Origin: Syntrophosphaera sp035450685
GTDB taxonomy: Bacteria; Cloacimonadota; Cloacimonadia; Cloacimonadales; Cloacimonadaceae
Assembly: GCA_035450685.1 (NCBI GenBank)
Contig: DAOTNF010000009.1
Location: 1 to 64,000, forward strand
Direction of reading: 5' to 3'
Length of the DNA: 64,000 nucleotides
In this document: piece after piece, positions 1 through 8,348 of the stretch
Numbering within the stretch: the first letter of the stretch is position 1
Layout of the letters: each line of letters starts with the position of its first letter
Made by a program: the position numbers and the translations under genes
Notes under the pieces: model-generated
Database searches by the model: none
What the model was told of the DNA's origin: nothing
What the model saw: the letters and a program-made list of their open reading frames with translations, nothing else

Positions 1-293
1 GGAAAGGTGGAAAGCTGAAATGATGAAAAGGTGTCCACTATTTCAGGACTTGACATCCTTTTTGAACCTTACGTGGACTATTCCAAAAGACTGGATCCCG
101 GCTCGCAGGCCGGGATGACACGGTATGTAGCCTGGAGGTTGTCGTATTAGGGCTTGGGTGGTTGTTTCTAAAAGACTGGATCACGGGTCAGCCACCCCAG
201 AGGGACCCCGTCTGCCCGGGATGACACGGTAACTAACTTTAGCGGCGTTGGTTCCGGGCTTAGCGTTCAGCTTTTACAATGCCGGATATGTCC
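1..293. repeat. Intergenic mosaic of recurrent hairpin repeats
   Basis: No gene is visible here. Bases 1-30 hold copies of the short GGAAAGGTGG tandem motif. Bases 85-124 and 168-233 are two copies of the hairpin element that begins AAAAGACTGGATCCCGG and ends CCGGGATGACACGG; the first has a short internal loop and the second carries a longer insert. Each is followed by the loosely conserved tail found after other copies in this window (for example 5462-5510, 41410-41463, 54183-54240). Seen directly: sequence similarity and inverted-repeat arms. Function is unknown. Confidence 0.7.
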
Positions 294-914
294 TCAATGA
301 ATGGGGACATTCACCTGGGATGGCCCCAGAATCCGACCCAGATAGTCGGTGCTGTCCTGCACGGCTTTGGCGGATGAGTCTTTGCTTTTGGCGGGTGTGC
401 TTTTCCCGGCGTCCAGCGAGCGAGAAATATCTAACATCTTTAGCCGCAGCGAATCCGGCTTCACTTCCTCCCGAACCGGCTGCGCCACCACGGTGGTATC
501 GGGCGCGGAACGTTTGAACAGCTCCGGGGTCTTGAGCCAGCCGTGGCTGTAGGCATACCACAGGCAGAGGCTCAGGATCACCACAAAGATGAGGATACCC
601 ACAGTCCACAGGAAGTTGGTGGAAAGCATGATCTTTTTCTGTTTCAGGTTGTCGGATGGCAGGCGGAGAGGGCTGTCACTGCCAGGCATGAAGCGGGAAA
701 AGGCATCCATCACGGCCTCGACATCACCCCCCAGATAGCGGGTGTAGTTGAACAGCAGGGCTTTCACGATGCCACGCGGCCCCAGCAGCAGAAACTCATT
801 TGCTTCCAGCAGTTTGATCTGTTCCTCGCGGACACGGGTGTCCTCAAAGATGCGCCGATAGTCCCGGCCTTGTTCTTCCCTCAGCTTGCGCAGATACGCG
901 CCTATATCTTCCAT
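294..914 (-). CDS. RodZ-like helix-turn-helix membrane protein
   Basis: A 206-residue protein with an N-terminal HTH domain of the RodZ/HTH_25 type (residues about 1-70, beginning MEDIGAYLRKLREEQG), one transmembrane segment at about 101-122, and a low-complexity region outside the membrane. This layout matches RodZ-family proteins, which link the MreB cytoskeleton to the cell wall machinery; some relatives act only as regulators. It is shorter than E. coli RodZ and no clear C-terminal beta domain is seen. The ATG overlaps the end of dapF by 13 bases and has a GGAG site 7 bases upstream within dapF, so it is probably translated from the same mRNA as the lysine/diaminopimelate genes, which fits a cell-wall role. 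Family assignment is good; function is inferred. Confidence 0.75.
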   Translation of the reverse strand: MEDIGAYLRKLREEQGRDYRRIFEDTRVREEQIKLLEANEFLLLGPRGIVKALLFNYTRYLGGDVEAVMDAFSRFMPGSDSPLRLPSDNLKQKKIMLSTNFLWTVGILIFVVILSLCLWYAYSHGWLKTPELFKRSAPDTTVVAQPVREEVKPDSLRLKMLDISRSLDAGKSTPAKSKDSSAKAVQDSTDYLGRILGPSQVNVPIH

Positions 915-1690
915 CTGTAAACTCCGTTAAAGACTGTTTCCACCTCTCCCGCCAGGGTGTAGGAACCATCCTCGAGGATGTCTATCAGCACCGTTCCGCC
1001 TGGCATGGTCACGGTGACCGGAGCGGCCAGCCGTCCCTTTTGGCATCCGCAGAAGACGCTTGCCACCGCGCCAGTTCCGCAGGCCAGAGTCGGCCCGACT
1101 CCGTTTTCCCAGATGTTCATCAGGATTTCCTGCCGGGAAATCACCTCCACAAACTGGGAGTTGACCCCGCGGTCGTAAGGATGGTGTTTTTCGATAGCTT
1201 CGCCATGGACAAGGTGTTGATCCTGCAGATCGTCCCAGAAAGTCACATAGTGCAGATTGCCCACATCCACCAGGCAGCCCAGCAAACCATTCAGGGATGC
1301 TTCCCCGTTCAGCATCCGGGGCTGTCCCAGATTGACGCAGACCCGGTCGCCGGCCGGAATGCGCTCCAGACGGGCGGCCTTGAGGCCGGAATCGGTGTTC
1401 AAGGTGAGTTCCGTTTTGTCCAGCAAGGAGCCTAAAAGCTGCGCGCAGCAACGGAGGGCGGAGCCGCACATCGCGGCACGGGAACCGTCGGAATTATAGA
1501 TCAGCATGCGGGCGTCGGCCTCGCTATCATCCAGCAGCGCCACCAGACCGTCCGCGCCGATGCCGAAGGCGGGTTCGCACACGTCTTCAGCCAGCTCGTC
1601 CAATTGATATTTTACCTCTGTCTGCCCCAGCAGGTTGAGGATCACAAAGTCGTTTCCCTGTGCCTGCATCTTGGTGAAAGGAATCAGCAT
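902..1690 (-). CDS. dapF: Diaminopimelate epimerase
   Basis: Interconverts LL- and meso-diaminopimelate, the last step before lysine and the source of the peptidoglycan cross-linking residue. The 262-residue length is usual. Both catalytic cysteines of the two pseudo-symmetric halves are visible: C75 in NSDGSRAAMCGSA and C204 in TLACGTGA. The start ATG lies inside the last codons of dapB with a GGAGGAG site just upstream, and the 3' end overlaps the RodZ-like gene, so the three genes appear translationally coupled. The residue before the usual RGVGET motif is changed (ENGVGP), a mild divergence. Cytoplasmic enzyme. Confidence 0.93.
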   Translation of the reverse strand: MLIPFTKMQAQGNDFVILNLLGQTEVKYQLDELAEDVCEPAFGIGADGLVALLDDSEADARMLIYNSDGSRAAMCGSALRCCAQLLGSLLDKTELTLNTDSGLKAARLERIPAGDRVCVNLGQPRMLNGEASLNGLLGCLVDVGNLHYVTFWDDLQDQHLVHGEAIEKHHPYDRGVNSQFVEVISRQEILMNIWENGVGPTLACGTGAVASVFCGCQKGRLAAPVTVTMPGGTVLIDILEDGSYTLAGEVETVFNGVYRWKI

Positions 1691-2427
1691 AAACGCTCCT
1701 CCATCATTTGGTTAAAGCTATACAACCCTTTGCGTCCGGCGATCCACTTGGCGGCTTCCAAAGCCCCTTGGGCGAAGCAGGCACGGGATCGCACCCGGTG
1801 GATCAGCTCGACTGTGTCTGAAAGGCTGTCGAAACCGACCGTGTGGGTGCCGGGGATGCTTCCCGCGCGCACGCTGGCAAAGTGCAGCTCGTCAGGTTCA
1901 ATGCGCCTGTCGAGCTTGTCATAGACGGCTTTTGCCTTGCGGGAGCTTTGCCCCAGGATGGTCTGCGCCAGTTGGATGGCGGTTCCGGAGGGGCTGTCCG
2001 CTTTCTGGTTGTGGTGCAGTTCAAAGCCATAGATGTCATATTGGGGAAACTTGTCGCAGAGCGCGGCGGCGAACTGGGTGACGCGGTTGAAGATGTTCAT
2101 CCCGATGGAGAAGTTCGCTCCCCAGAGGATGCCAATGCCGTTGTCTTCAGCCAGGGCGCGCACCTCGTCCAGATGATCGTTCCAGCCGGTAGTGCCGACC
2201 ACGATGTCGCGCTTTGCCGCCGCCAGTTTGCGGAGGTTATCCAGTACCGCCGCAGGATGGCTGAAATCGATGCAGACCGCTGCCAACTGACTCTCGTCAA
2301 TCTCTTTAAGGCAGCCTTCCTGCAGGGGATCGACTATGGAATGCACCCGGCAGCCGTGGCTGGAAGCGAGTTCCTGCAGCATCCGCCCCATCTTGCCGTA
2401 ACCGATCAGGCTGATATCCAGCATCAT
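1684..2427 (-). CDS. dapB: 4-hydroxy-tetrahydrodipicolinate reductase
   Basis: NAD(P)H-dependent reductase of the diaminopimelate/lysine pathway. The N-terminal Rossmann motif GYGKMGRM (residues 9-16), the VGTTGW motif (about 77-82) and the family signature ELHHNQKADSPSGTA (136-150, with the catalytic histidines and substrate-binding residues) are all present; length 247 residues is normal for a short DapB. Two adjacent ATG codons start the gene; the AGGGAGG site is only one base from the first and four from the second (2424), so the second may be used. It follows the peptidase gene by 9 bases and overlaps dapF by 7. Confidence 0.93.
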   Translation of the reverse strand: MMLDISLIGYGKMGRMLQELASSHGCRVHSIVDPLQEGCLKEIDESQLAAVCIDFSHPAAVLDNLRKLAAAKRDIVVGTTGWNDHLDEVRALAEDNGIGILWGANFSIGMNIFNRVTQFAAALCDKFPQYDIYGFELHHNQKADSPSGTAIQLAQTILGQSSRKAKAVYDKLDRRIEPDELHFASVRAGSIPGTHTVGFDSLSDTVELIHRVRSRACFAQGALEAAKWIAGRKGLYSFNQMMEERLC

Positions 2428-2436
2428 GCCTCCCTT

Positions 2437-3558
2437 TTACCTGGAATAGTGGGTGATGAGGGCGGCGACGAACTTCGCCCCGCGGCGCAGTTCTTCTTCC
2501 TCGATGTCCTCATCCACGGTGTGCACCTTGTTCATGCCGGTGCCGCAGATGATCATGGGCAGCCCCGCGGCGTTGATGATATTGGCGTCGCTGCCGCCTC
2601 CGCCGATACTGGTTTTCACCTCCAGGCCAACGCTGTTCAGGGCAGAAATGGCCAGTTGCACCACGGGTTCGGTGTCCGGGATGAAAAAGGAGTTGTATTC
2701 GGTGTTCATATTCCAGGTGCAGGCAGCCGCCCCGAAGGGATAGTCGTGGCGTTTGACGGCGCTGTCCACGGCACGGCGGATATCCGCGCAGACCTGTTCC
2801 AGCTTTGCTTTATTGTGGCTGCGGGCTTCGCCGGAGATTTCCACCTTGTTGGGGACGATGTTGGTGGCGGTGCCGCCCTTGATGATGCCCATATTGCAGG
2901 TGGTTTCGTGGTCGATGCGTCCCAGGGGCATGGCGGCGATGGCTTCGGAGGCCACCCGGATGGCATTGATGCCGTTCTCAGGTTCCACTCCGGCATGCGC
3001 TTCCTTGCCCTGGATGGTGATGCGGATCGAATTCTGCGCCGGCGCACCCAAGACCAGATCACCCACGCGGTGGGCGTCCATCGCGTAGCCAAAGGCGGAA
3101 CGCAGCTTGCTTTTGTCAAAATGCTTGGCGCCCAGCAGGCCAATCTCTTCCGAGACCGTGAACAGCACCTCGATGGGAGCATGATCCACGCCGCTTTCCA
3201 GCGCGGACTTGATGCCCATCATGATCTCCGCCACTCCGGATTTGTCGTCCCCGCCCAAAACGGTGCTGCCGTCGGAGCGGATACGGCCGTTTTCCCGCCT
3301 GGGCTTGATGCCTTTGCCGGGCTTCACGGTGTCCAGATGGGCGCAGAAGAGGATGGGCTGTTTGTCGATCCTGCCAGGGATCAGGGCGTGCAGGTTGCCG
3401 GCGTTGCCACCTGTTTCAAGATGGATGGAATCCTCTTCCACCGTGGCTCCCAAGGCTTCCAAGTCCGCCTTCAGGCGGTCTGCCATGGCGCGTTCGTCTT
3501 TGGATTCGCTGTCGATGGCGATCAGTTCCAGAAAATAGTTCACTACATCGTTGCTCAT
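2437..3558 (-). CDS. M20 family metallopeptidase, peptidase T-like
   Basis: A cytoplasmic zinc aminopeptidase or dipeptidase of family M20. Metal-site motifs are visible: HLDT (residues 74-77), GGDDKSG (102-108) and SEEIG (136-140), with a dimerisation domain in the middle containing PENGIN, and the C-terminal motif GGGSDAN. The pattern resembles PepT/YqjE-type peptidases. A longer frame opens at a TTG at 3621, but the ATG at 3558 has a GGGAG site at good spacing and aligns with the usual start of the domain, so 3558 was chosen (373 residues). It is the first gene of the run that continues into dapB and dapF; perhaps it recycles peptides, but that link is only positional. Confidence 0.87.
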   Translation of the reverse strand: MSNDVVNYFLELIAIDSESKDERAMADRLKADLEALGATVEEDSIHLETGGNAGNLHALIPGRIDKQPILFCAHLDTVKPGKGIKPRRENGRIRSDGSTVLGGDDKSGVAEIMMGIKSALESGVDHAPIEVLFTVSEEIGLLGAKHFDKSKLRSAFGYAMDAHRVGDLVLGAPAQNSIRITIQGKEAHAGVEPENGINAIRVASEAIAAMPLGRIDHETTCNMGIIKGGTATNIVPNKVEISGEARSHNKAKLEQVCADIRRAVDSAVKRHDYPFGAAACTWNMNTEYNSFFIPDTEPVVQLAISALNSVGLEVKTSIGGGGSDANIINAAGLPMIICGTGMNKVHTVDEDIEEEELRRGAKFVAALITHYSR

Positions 3559-3691
3559 GCTGTGCTCCCAGATGTCAATTATCGTTTGAGTCCAGACTGG
3601 AGGCTTTGCTGTTTTTGTCAAAGCAATTTATCCGGCACCGCCGCGAAGCGGGAAAAAGGGTCTATGGCAAGCTTTTTACAGAGTCTGTGGA

Positions 3692-4342
3692 TTAAACGGT
3701 TTTCTCCAGCACAACGAAATAATCCCTGGCGCAACCACGCAGCGAATACTTCCATCCCTCTATCCCCGAAAAGAGCGCGTGGAGTTGTTTTTCGTCATAT
3801 AAGTATAGAGGGCATTTGGACTTGTAGCGAATCTTGCGCTGCCAGGCCAGGAATCCTTTGGACACCGGAAAACTGAACATTACCTTCCCGGAAGCCACAC
3901 GCATGGCTTTCTGGACAACCGGCATGGGGTCTTGAACGTAGTCCATGAAACCCATCAGGATCACGTAGTCATACCTGGTGTCTTCATCCAGTTCGAGAAA
4001 ATCGACAGTCTCAAAGCTGCACTTGTCGATCACACCCGCTTCCGTGGCAAGCTGTCTGGCAATCCCAAGCATGCGCGGGGCGAGATCAAGGCCATGCACA
4101 TGCTTCAGCCCTTGCCTGATGAGAGCCACCATATAGTGTCCGGGGCCACAGCCAACATCCAGGGCGGTTTTGCCGTCCCCGGGAGCGCATTCTTCCAGAA
4201 CGGCTTCAAAGCGCAAGCGCATACTCCGGCGGAAGTGTTTATCGATATAGTTCCAAAAAACGTTGTCACGTGAGCCGTAGATGGCGTTGAATCTTTCCGA
4301 ATATCTGTCGAAAAAGCCGGACGTCCTGTCATCCTGAGGCAT
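3692..4342 (-). CDS. Class I SAM-dependent methyltransferase
   Basis: A 216-residue protein with the S-adenosylmethionine binding motif LDVGCGPGHYM at residues 61-71 and further motifs typical of the Methyltransf_11/25 fold (GLDLAPRML, then DYVILMGFMDYV). The substrate cannot be told. The frame is open to 4399, but the ATG at 4342 carries an AGAGG site at 6 bases and is preferred; it lies 14 bases inside the upstream deacetylase gene, so the two are probably co-translated. That neighbour suggests a role in polysaccharide or envelope modification, which is inference. No signal peptide is seen, so it should be cytoplasmic. Confidence 0.8.
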   Translation of the reverse strand: MPQDDRTSGFFDRYSERFNAIYGSRDNVFWNYIDKHFRRSMRLRFEAVLEECAPGDGKTALDVGCGPGHYMVALIRQGLKHVHGLDLAPRMLGIARQLATEAGVIDKCSFETVDFLELDEDTRYDYVILMGFMDYVQDPMPVVQKAMRVASGKVMFSFPVSKGFLAWQRKIRYKSKCPLYLYDEKQLHALFSGIEGWKYSLRGCARDYFVVLEKTV

Positions 4343-5186
4343 TCTTATCCTCTTGCAGCTTGATTTGTTGCAGGTAATCCCTGCAATTGATGAATTCACT
4401 CAGTTTCAGGATCGCGCGCAGTTTGCCTTCCACGGTTTTCAGGTTCACGTAGCTGCGGAAAGAGTTCAGGGCGTTCATCTTGAAGCGCGGATGCGAGGGG
4501 TCGATTTCACGGGGGTGGATGTAATACAGAACGTTCCGCTGGGCGCGCTGGAGCTTCTTTGCCATGCTGACAATCATCCATTTGGGGAACAGGCGCAGGT
4601 ATCCTCCCCCAAAAAAGCAGATGTTTTTGCCGAAAACCGGCGCCACGGTGATTGGGAATTCAAATATCCTGCCCTGGGAGGTAGTTACCCAATGCGGGTC
4701 GAATTGATCGGTCTTTATCCCCCCTTCAAAACGGGCGGCGGGAAAGACGGAAGAATCGAATGAATAGCCTTTTTCAATAAGCTTGTCGAAAAACCAGGGG
4801 GAGCTATCCGTATAGGAAAAACCGGGGCTGCGGAAGCCCAACACCTCATTTCCGCAGATATCTTCCAAAAGCTTCTTGCTCGTCTCCAAATCCTGGGCGA
4901 ATTCTTCGGGAGCCATTTCATACACATGCTTGTGGTTCATCCCGTGGGAGGCGACCTCATGGCCGCGGCGCGAGATTTCCCTGACCAGGTCAGGATGCCT
5001 CCGCGCGACGTAGCCAAGGACGAAGCAGGTGGACTTCACTTTGTATTCATCCAGGATATCCAGAAGGACCTGGGTGTTTTTCTCAACGCGGGTCGGCAGC
5101 GCGTCCCATTGCGCCAGTTTTGGGACGTGTTCTCCTTCCACGGTATGGAAATAGTCTTCCACATCTATTGTAAAAAGTGCTTGCAT
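4329..5186 (-). CDS. Polysaccharide deacetylase, DUF3473 (XrtA/PEP-CTERM type)
   Basis: A 285-residue carbohydrate esterase family 4 NodB-fold protein. The catalytic aspartate motif TIDVEDYFH (residues 6-14), the metal-binding HEVASHGMNH (76-85, H81 and H85), and the RSPGF motif are present, and the C-terminal region containing YIHPREIDPSHPR matches the DUF3473 extension typical of deacetylases found with exosortase-linked exopolysaccharide clusters. It lacks a signal peptide, like other members of that subgroup. No exosortase or other polysaccharide gene is near apart from the methyltransferase that follows. The TTGACA-like box about 130 bases upstream (minus strand near 5310) is a possible promoter but has no convincing partner. 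Confidence 0.87.
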   Translation of the reverse strand: MQALFTIDVEDYFHTVEGEHVPKLAQWDALPTRVEKNTQVLLDILDEYKVKSTCFVLGYVARRHPDLVREISRRGHEVASHGMNHKHVYEMAPEEFAQDLETSKKLLEDICGNEVLGFRSPGFSYTDSSPWFFDKLIEKGYSFDSSVFPAARFEGGIKTDQFDPHWVTTSQGRIFEFPITVAPVFGKNICFFGGGYLRLFPKWMIVSMAKKLQRAQRNVLYYIHPREIDPSHPRFKMNALNSFRSYVNLKTVEGKLRAILKLSEFINCRDYLQQIKLQEDKNASG

Positions 5187-5804
5187 TTCAGCTCCTTACG
5201 GGGAACGGCACCGACATCTGCCCTTCTCCGTATTCTAAGGCACGCCAAAGCGCGAAAGACAGGATAAGACGCTTTGGCAGTCTGCTCAGGGTATAACAAT
5301 ACTGTTTTGTGTCAATGTTTTTTTCGGGGATATGCTGTTTCCGGTGATGGGGTATGGGCGGCTGCTTGTTTCTGGTTCACGCAGATATACGCGGATAAAA
5401 GGCGCGGATGAGCGCGGATTGGGGTTAAGGGGTTCTGTTTCGGGACTGGCTGCTTGTTTCTAAAAGACTGGATCCCGGGTCAAGCATGCGCTTGCCCGGG
5501 ATGACACAGCTTTATAGTCTGGTAGAGCTTGTTTCGGGGGCTCCTTTCCACCATTTCACCATTCCACCTTTCCACCTTCAAAGACCGCGTTCTATTTCTT
5601 TTCACCACCCCACCACGACATCACGACACCACGCAGTCCTGTCTGGATACCGCTCTCCTTTGCTGCTACTGGATTTGGGGGTATCATCCTTAGGTATGTG
5701 GTTGCGAAGTTAAGGATGACCCCAGGTAAATCCCAGGAAATCTACAGGATGCAAAGGGGAGCGATAGCAGCGCGCCCCCGGGAACTAAGGAAAGAAAGCC
5801 CGGT
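5187..5804. repeat. Gene-free region with mixed repeats
   Basis: No convincing gene. 5377-5428 carries the TTCACGCAGATATACGCGG...GCGCGGATTGGGG unit; 5462-5510 the GGATCCCGGGTCAAGC...GCCCGGGATGACAC hairpin; 5539-5580 the TTTCCACC tandem. 5645-5735 is a decayed relative of the palindrome element (CTCCTTTGCTGCTAC...CATCCTTAGG...AAGGATGACCCCAGG). The order of the units resembles that at 22.7-23.1 kb and 31.85-32.27 kb. Confidence 0.65.
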
Positions 5805-6425
5805 TTAGAAGGAGCTTTCCAGACGCGCCAGATCCACCGCTTCGGCGATGGCGATCATAAGTCCGGCGTCGCCGATGCCGTGGGCTTCCACGATCACGGA
5901 AATCTTCTCTCCCACCTGGATGGAGAGGGTGCCGGATTCTTCGTCCGGGTCAAACTCCTGGGTGCCGGTGTAGCCTTTGACGCGGATGGTTTTGGCGCCG
6001 CTGCCCACGGACAGGCCGCCAAACATGGAGGCAATGCCGCCCAAAAGGCCGCCAGCCTGTCCCAGCACGCCGCCGCTGGAGATGGTGAGGTTAAGCTCGG
6101 CGTCGTCCCTGCTGTATTTGGCGGTAGCGATGATGGAATTGGCGCTGCCCAGGATCGCGCCAGCCGAGCCGAGGGCTTTCGCGTTCTTTTCTTCCAGCCT
6201 GAATCCGGCAGGTGCTTCCGGGATGAAGGGCAGAAGCTGTTCAGCCAGGATCTCGGCGATCTTGGTCTGGGCATAATCGATCTCGTTCTGGGCTCCGGCA
6301 AAGTCGTCCTTGCCCAGCATGATTTTTGCGTTGTCGAGGCTTTGGATAGCCTCTTCCTTCGCGCCCGCGGAAAGCATCGCCGCCGCCATAAGCAGCAGCA
6401 TTGCCGTGGCAATTATCTTTTTCAT
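5805..6425 (-). CDS. Exported protein of unknown function
   Basis: Not recognised. A 206-residue protein with a clear signal peptide (MKKIIATAMLLLMAAAMLSAGA, cleavage near residue 21), a helical region (about 23-75), then a glycine-rich segment around 113-140 and a beta-rich C-terminal part. The mature part starts with KEEAIQSLDNAKIML, reminiscent of a small helical hairpin. It is probably periplasmic or surface-located. An AAGGAG site sits 7 bases before the ATG, and a TTGACA box lies on the minus strand at 6475-6480. It stands alone between a repeat region and the iron-sulfur operon. Confidence 0.75.
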   Translation of the reverse strand: MKKIIATAMLLLMAAAMLSAGAKEEAIQSLDNAKIMLGKDDFAGAQNEIDYAQTKIAEILAEQLLPFIPEAPAGFRLEEKNAKALGSAGAILGSANSIIATAKYSRDDAELNLTISSGGVLGQAGGLLGGIASMFGGLSVGSGAKTIRVKGYTGTQEFDPDEESGTLSIQVGEKISVIVEAHGIGDAGLMIAIAEAVDLARLESSF

Positions 6426-6530
6426 GGTAAACTCCTTGAAGCAGTTACGGCAAGGTTGAAACTTTTCCCGTTTATGTCAAGGAAAAAGTCTGCTTTTCCG
6501 CTGTCCCGCCTCCTCCCGGAGGATTTGCAA

Positions 6531-7154
6531 TCAGGGAAAGTTGATCTGGATATTCTTGACCGCGGGATACTTCTCCAGATGCTCGCGAATCTCCTGCGCC
6601 ACGTTTTCGCGCCACTGGTCGAAGCTCATCATATTCATGTCGATCAGCACATTGCCATCGTCAAAGCCCACATATTTGACCATCTTGAGGGAGACGATGT
6701 CCTCCCCCACCTGGGGATAGATGATCTTTTTTAGCTCTTCAATGATGGTTTCCTTGCCGAAATCCGGCACTTCCTTGAGGCCGTGGGCGATCTCATAGTT
6801 GGAGATGGCGGTCTGCACGGTGTCCGCCGCCAGCACGGAGCAGTGCACCTTGACCGGAGGCAGGCCGTCCAGGGCTTCCATTGCATCCCGCCAGGTGACC
6901 TTTTTCGCCTCCTCCAGGGTCTTGCCCTTGATGAGGTCGGTGATGATCGAGGCGGTGGCGATGTTTGAGGCGCAGCCGTAGGAAAGGAAGCTAACATCCT
7001 CAATGACGAGGGTATCGGGGTTGATCTTGAGATAGATGGTCACCTGGTCGCCGCAGGAGGGCGAGCCTTCGGTGGCCACTGCGTCAGGGTTTTCCATCTG
7101 CCCGACGTTGTGGGGGCGCATGAAGTGGTCGAGCACTTTTTGTGAATATTGCAT
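6531..7154 (-). CDS. IscU-like Fe-S scaffold with extra C-terminal domain
   Basis: The N-terminal half (residues 1-127) is a standard IscU scaffold: C34 with D36 (PSCGD), C61 (YGCAS) and C105 (VHCSV), plus the LPPVK motif (98-102) recognised by the HscA chaperone in other bacteria. The remaining 80 residues are not part of normal IscU; they look like the MIP18/DUF59 fold (IIYPQVGEDIVSLKMVKYV, then a beta strand and NVAQEIREHLEKYPAVKNIQI), without the CxxC of Nfu domains. So this may be a one-chain scaffold plus carrier. It begins one base after the cysteine desulfurase stop. Scaffold role is well supported; the C-terminal role is inference. Confidence 0.88.
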   Translation of the reverse strand: MQYSQKVLDHFMRPHNVGQMENPDAVATEGSPSCGDQVTIYLKINPDTLVIEDVSFLSYGCASNIATASIITDLIKGKTLEEAKKVTWRDAMEALDGLPPVKVHCSVLAADTVQTAISNYEIAHGLKEVPDFGKETIIEELKKIIYPQVGEDIVSLKMVKYVGFDDGNVLIDMNMMSFDQWRENVAQEIREHLEKYPAVKNIQINFP

Positions 7155-8348
7155 TTATCTCTCCTCGGGATGGGTTGACTTGTAGAGCGGGCTGCGGGAG
7201 CGGAGTTCGGCCGTGATCTCCGCGAGTTTTTCAACCACGAAGTCCACCTCTTCCCTGGTGTTGTAGCGGGAAAGGGTAAACTTCATGGAGCCGTGGGATT
7301 GCACGTGGTTCTTGCCCATCGCCAGCAACACGTAGCTCGGTTTGAGTCCTTGCGAAGCGCAGGCGGAACCGGTGGCGACGGTGATGCCGTTCAAATCCAG
7401 CATCATGGTGACGGCCTCGCCTTCGATGTAGGCGATGGAGACGTTGATGTTGTGGCAGGCGCGCCCTTCCCCGCGGGGGCCGTTGAGTTCGATCTCGGGA
7501 ATCCTGGCTTCCAACTGCTCCAGCAGATAATCCGAAAGCCCGCGCAAGTGCCTGATCCCGCCTTCCAGATCGGCAAAAGTAAGCTCCACAGCTTTTGCGA
7601 AGCCCGCCATGAGGGCGATCCCGATGCCTCCCGGTTGCAGGCCGTCGATGCGTTTCACGCCGTGGATGATCTGCTCCAGCTTGGTGCCGTGCTTCACATA
7701 GAGGGCTCCGATGCCCTGGGGGCCGTGGATTTTGTGGGCGGAGACGCTGAGGGTGTCCACATCCAGTTCCTTCACATCGAGGGGCAGCTTGCCATAGGCC
7801 TGGCAGGCGTCGGCATGGAAGTGTATTTTGTGGCCGGCGGCGCGCAGGACGTCGCGGTATTCCCGCATGGGCTGGATGGTGCCCACCACATGGTTCACGA
7901 TGGTGGTCATGAAGAGCACGGTGTCATCCCGGATGGCGTCCTTGAGCTGTTGGGGACTGACCCGGCCCTGGGCGTCCGGTTCAAGGTAACTGACCTCAAA
8001 ACCGATCTTTTCCAGAAAGGCGGCGTTGGTGAGCAGGTCGGGATAATCCACCACGGAACAGATCACGTGCCGTCCCCGCACCGCGCGGGACAGGGTGACG
8101 CCCTTGATGGAGATGTTGTTGGCGAGGGTGCCTCCGGAGGTGAAGTGCAGTTCGTCCGGGGAGGCGTTGAGGGAATCCGCCACAGTCTGTTTGAAGGAAG
8201 CGACCGCCTCTGCGGTGCTTTCGCCCGTACTGATGAAGGAAGCTGGAAACCAGAACCCATCCGTGAGATAGGTCTTCATCTCCACCAAAACCTCCGGCGC
8301 GGGGGCCGTGGTAATGCAGTTGTCCATGTAGATATTGCCAGATTTCAT
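7155..8348 (-). CDS. Cysteine desulfurase (IscS/NifS family), divergent
   Basis: A 397-residue fold-type I PLP enzyme that takes sulfur from cysteine for Fe-S assembly. The PLP lysine is K206 (SVSAHKIHGPQG), the PLP-contacting aspartate lies in HADACQ (D180), and the persulfide cysteine is C330 (ATGSACASQG). Unusual: the position of the active-site histidine that stacks on PLP in IscS (TEHKAVL) reads VDYPDLL here, so the histidine is a tyrosine; the NNEIG motif reads NHVVG and the usual TEA/SDN turn reads TLANN. It lies between the Rrf2 regulator and the IscU-like gene with no gap, so it is part of an isc-type operon. Confidence 0.88.
   Translation of the reverse strand: MKSGNIYMDNCITTAPAPEVLVEMKTYLTDGFWFPASFISTGESTAEAVASFKQTVADSLNASPDELHFTSGGTLANNISIKGVTLSRAVRGRHVICSVVDYPDLLTNAAFLEKIGFEVSYLEPDAQGRVSPQQLKDAIRDDTVLFMTTIVNHVVGTIQPMREYRDVLRAAGHKIHFHADACQAYGKLPLDVKELDVDTLSVSAHKIHGPQGIGALYVKHGTKLEQIIHGVKRIDGLQPGGIGIALMAGFAKAVELTFADLEGGIRHLRGLSDYLLEQLEARIPEIELNGPRGEGRACHNINVSIAYIEGEAVTMMLDLNGITVATGSACASQGLKPSYVLLAMGKNHVQSHGSMKFTLSRYNTREEVDFVVEKLAEITAELRSRSPLYKSTHPEER

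Noticed and set aside
1843..3876. Long plus-strand open frame (677 codons) over dapB and the peptidase gene
   Set aside because: It lies antisense to clear dapB and M20 peptidase genes; high GC opens opposite frames. Its product has no sensible motif.
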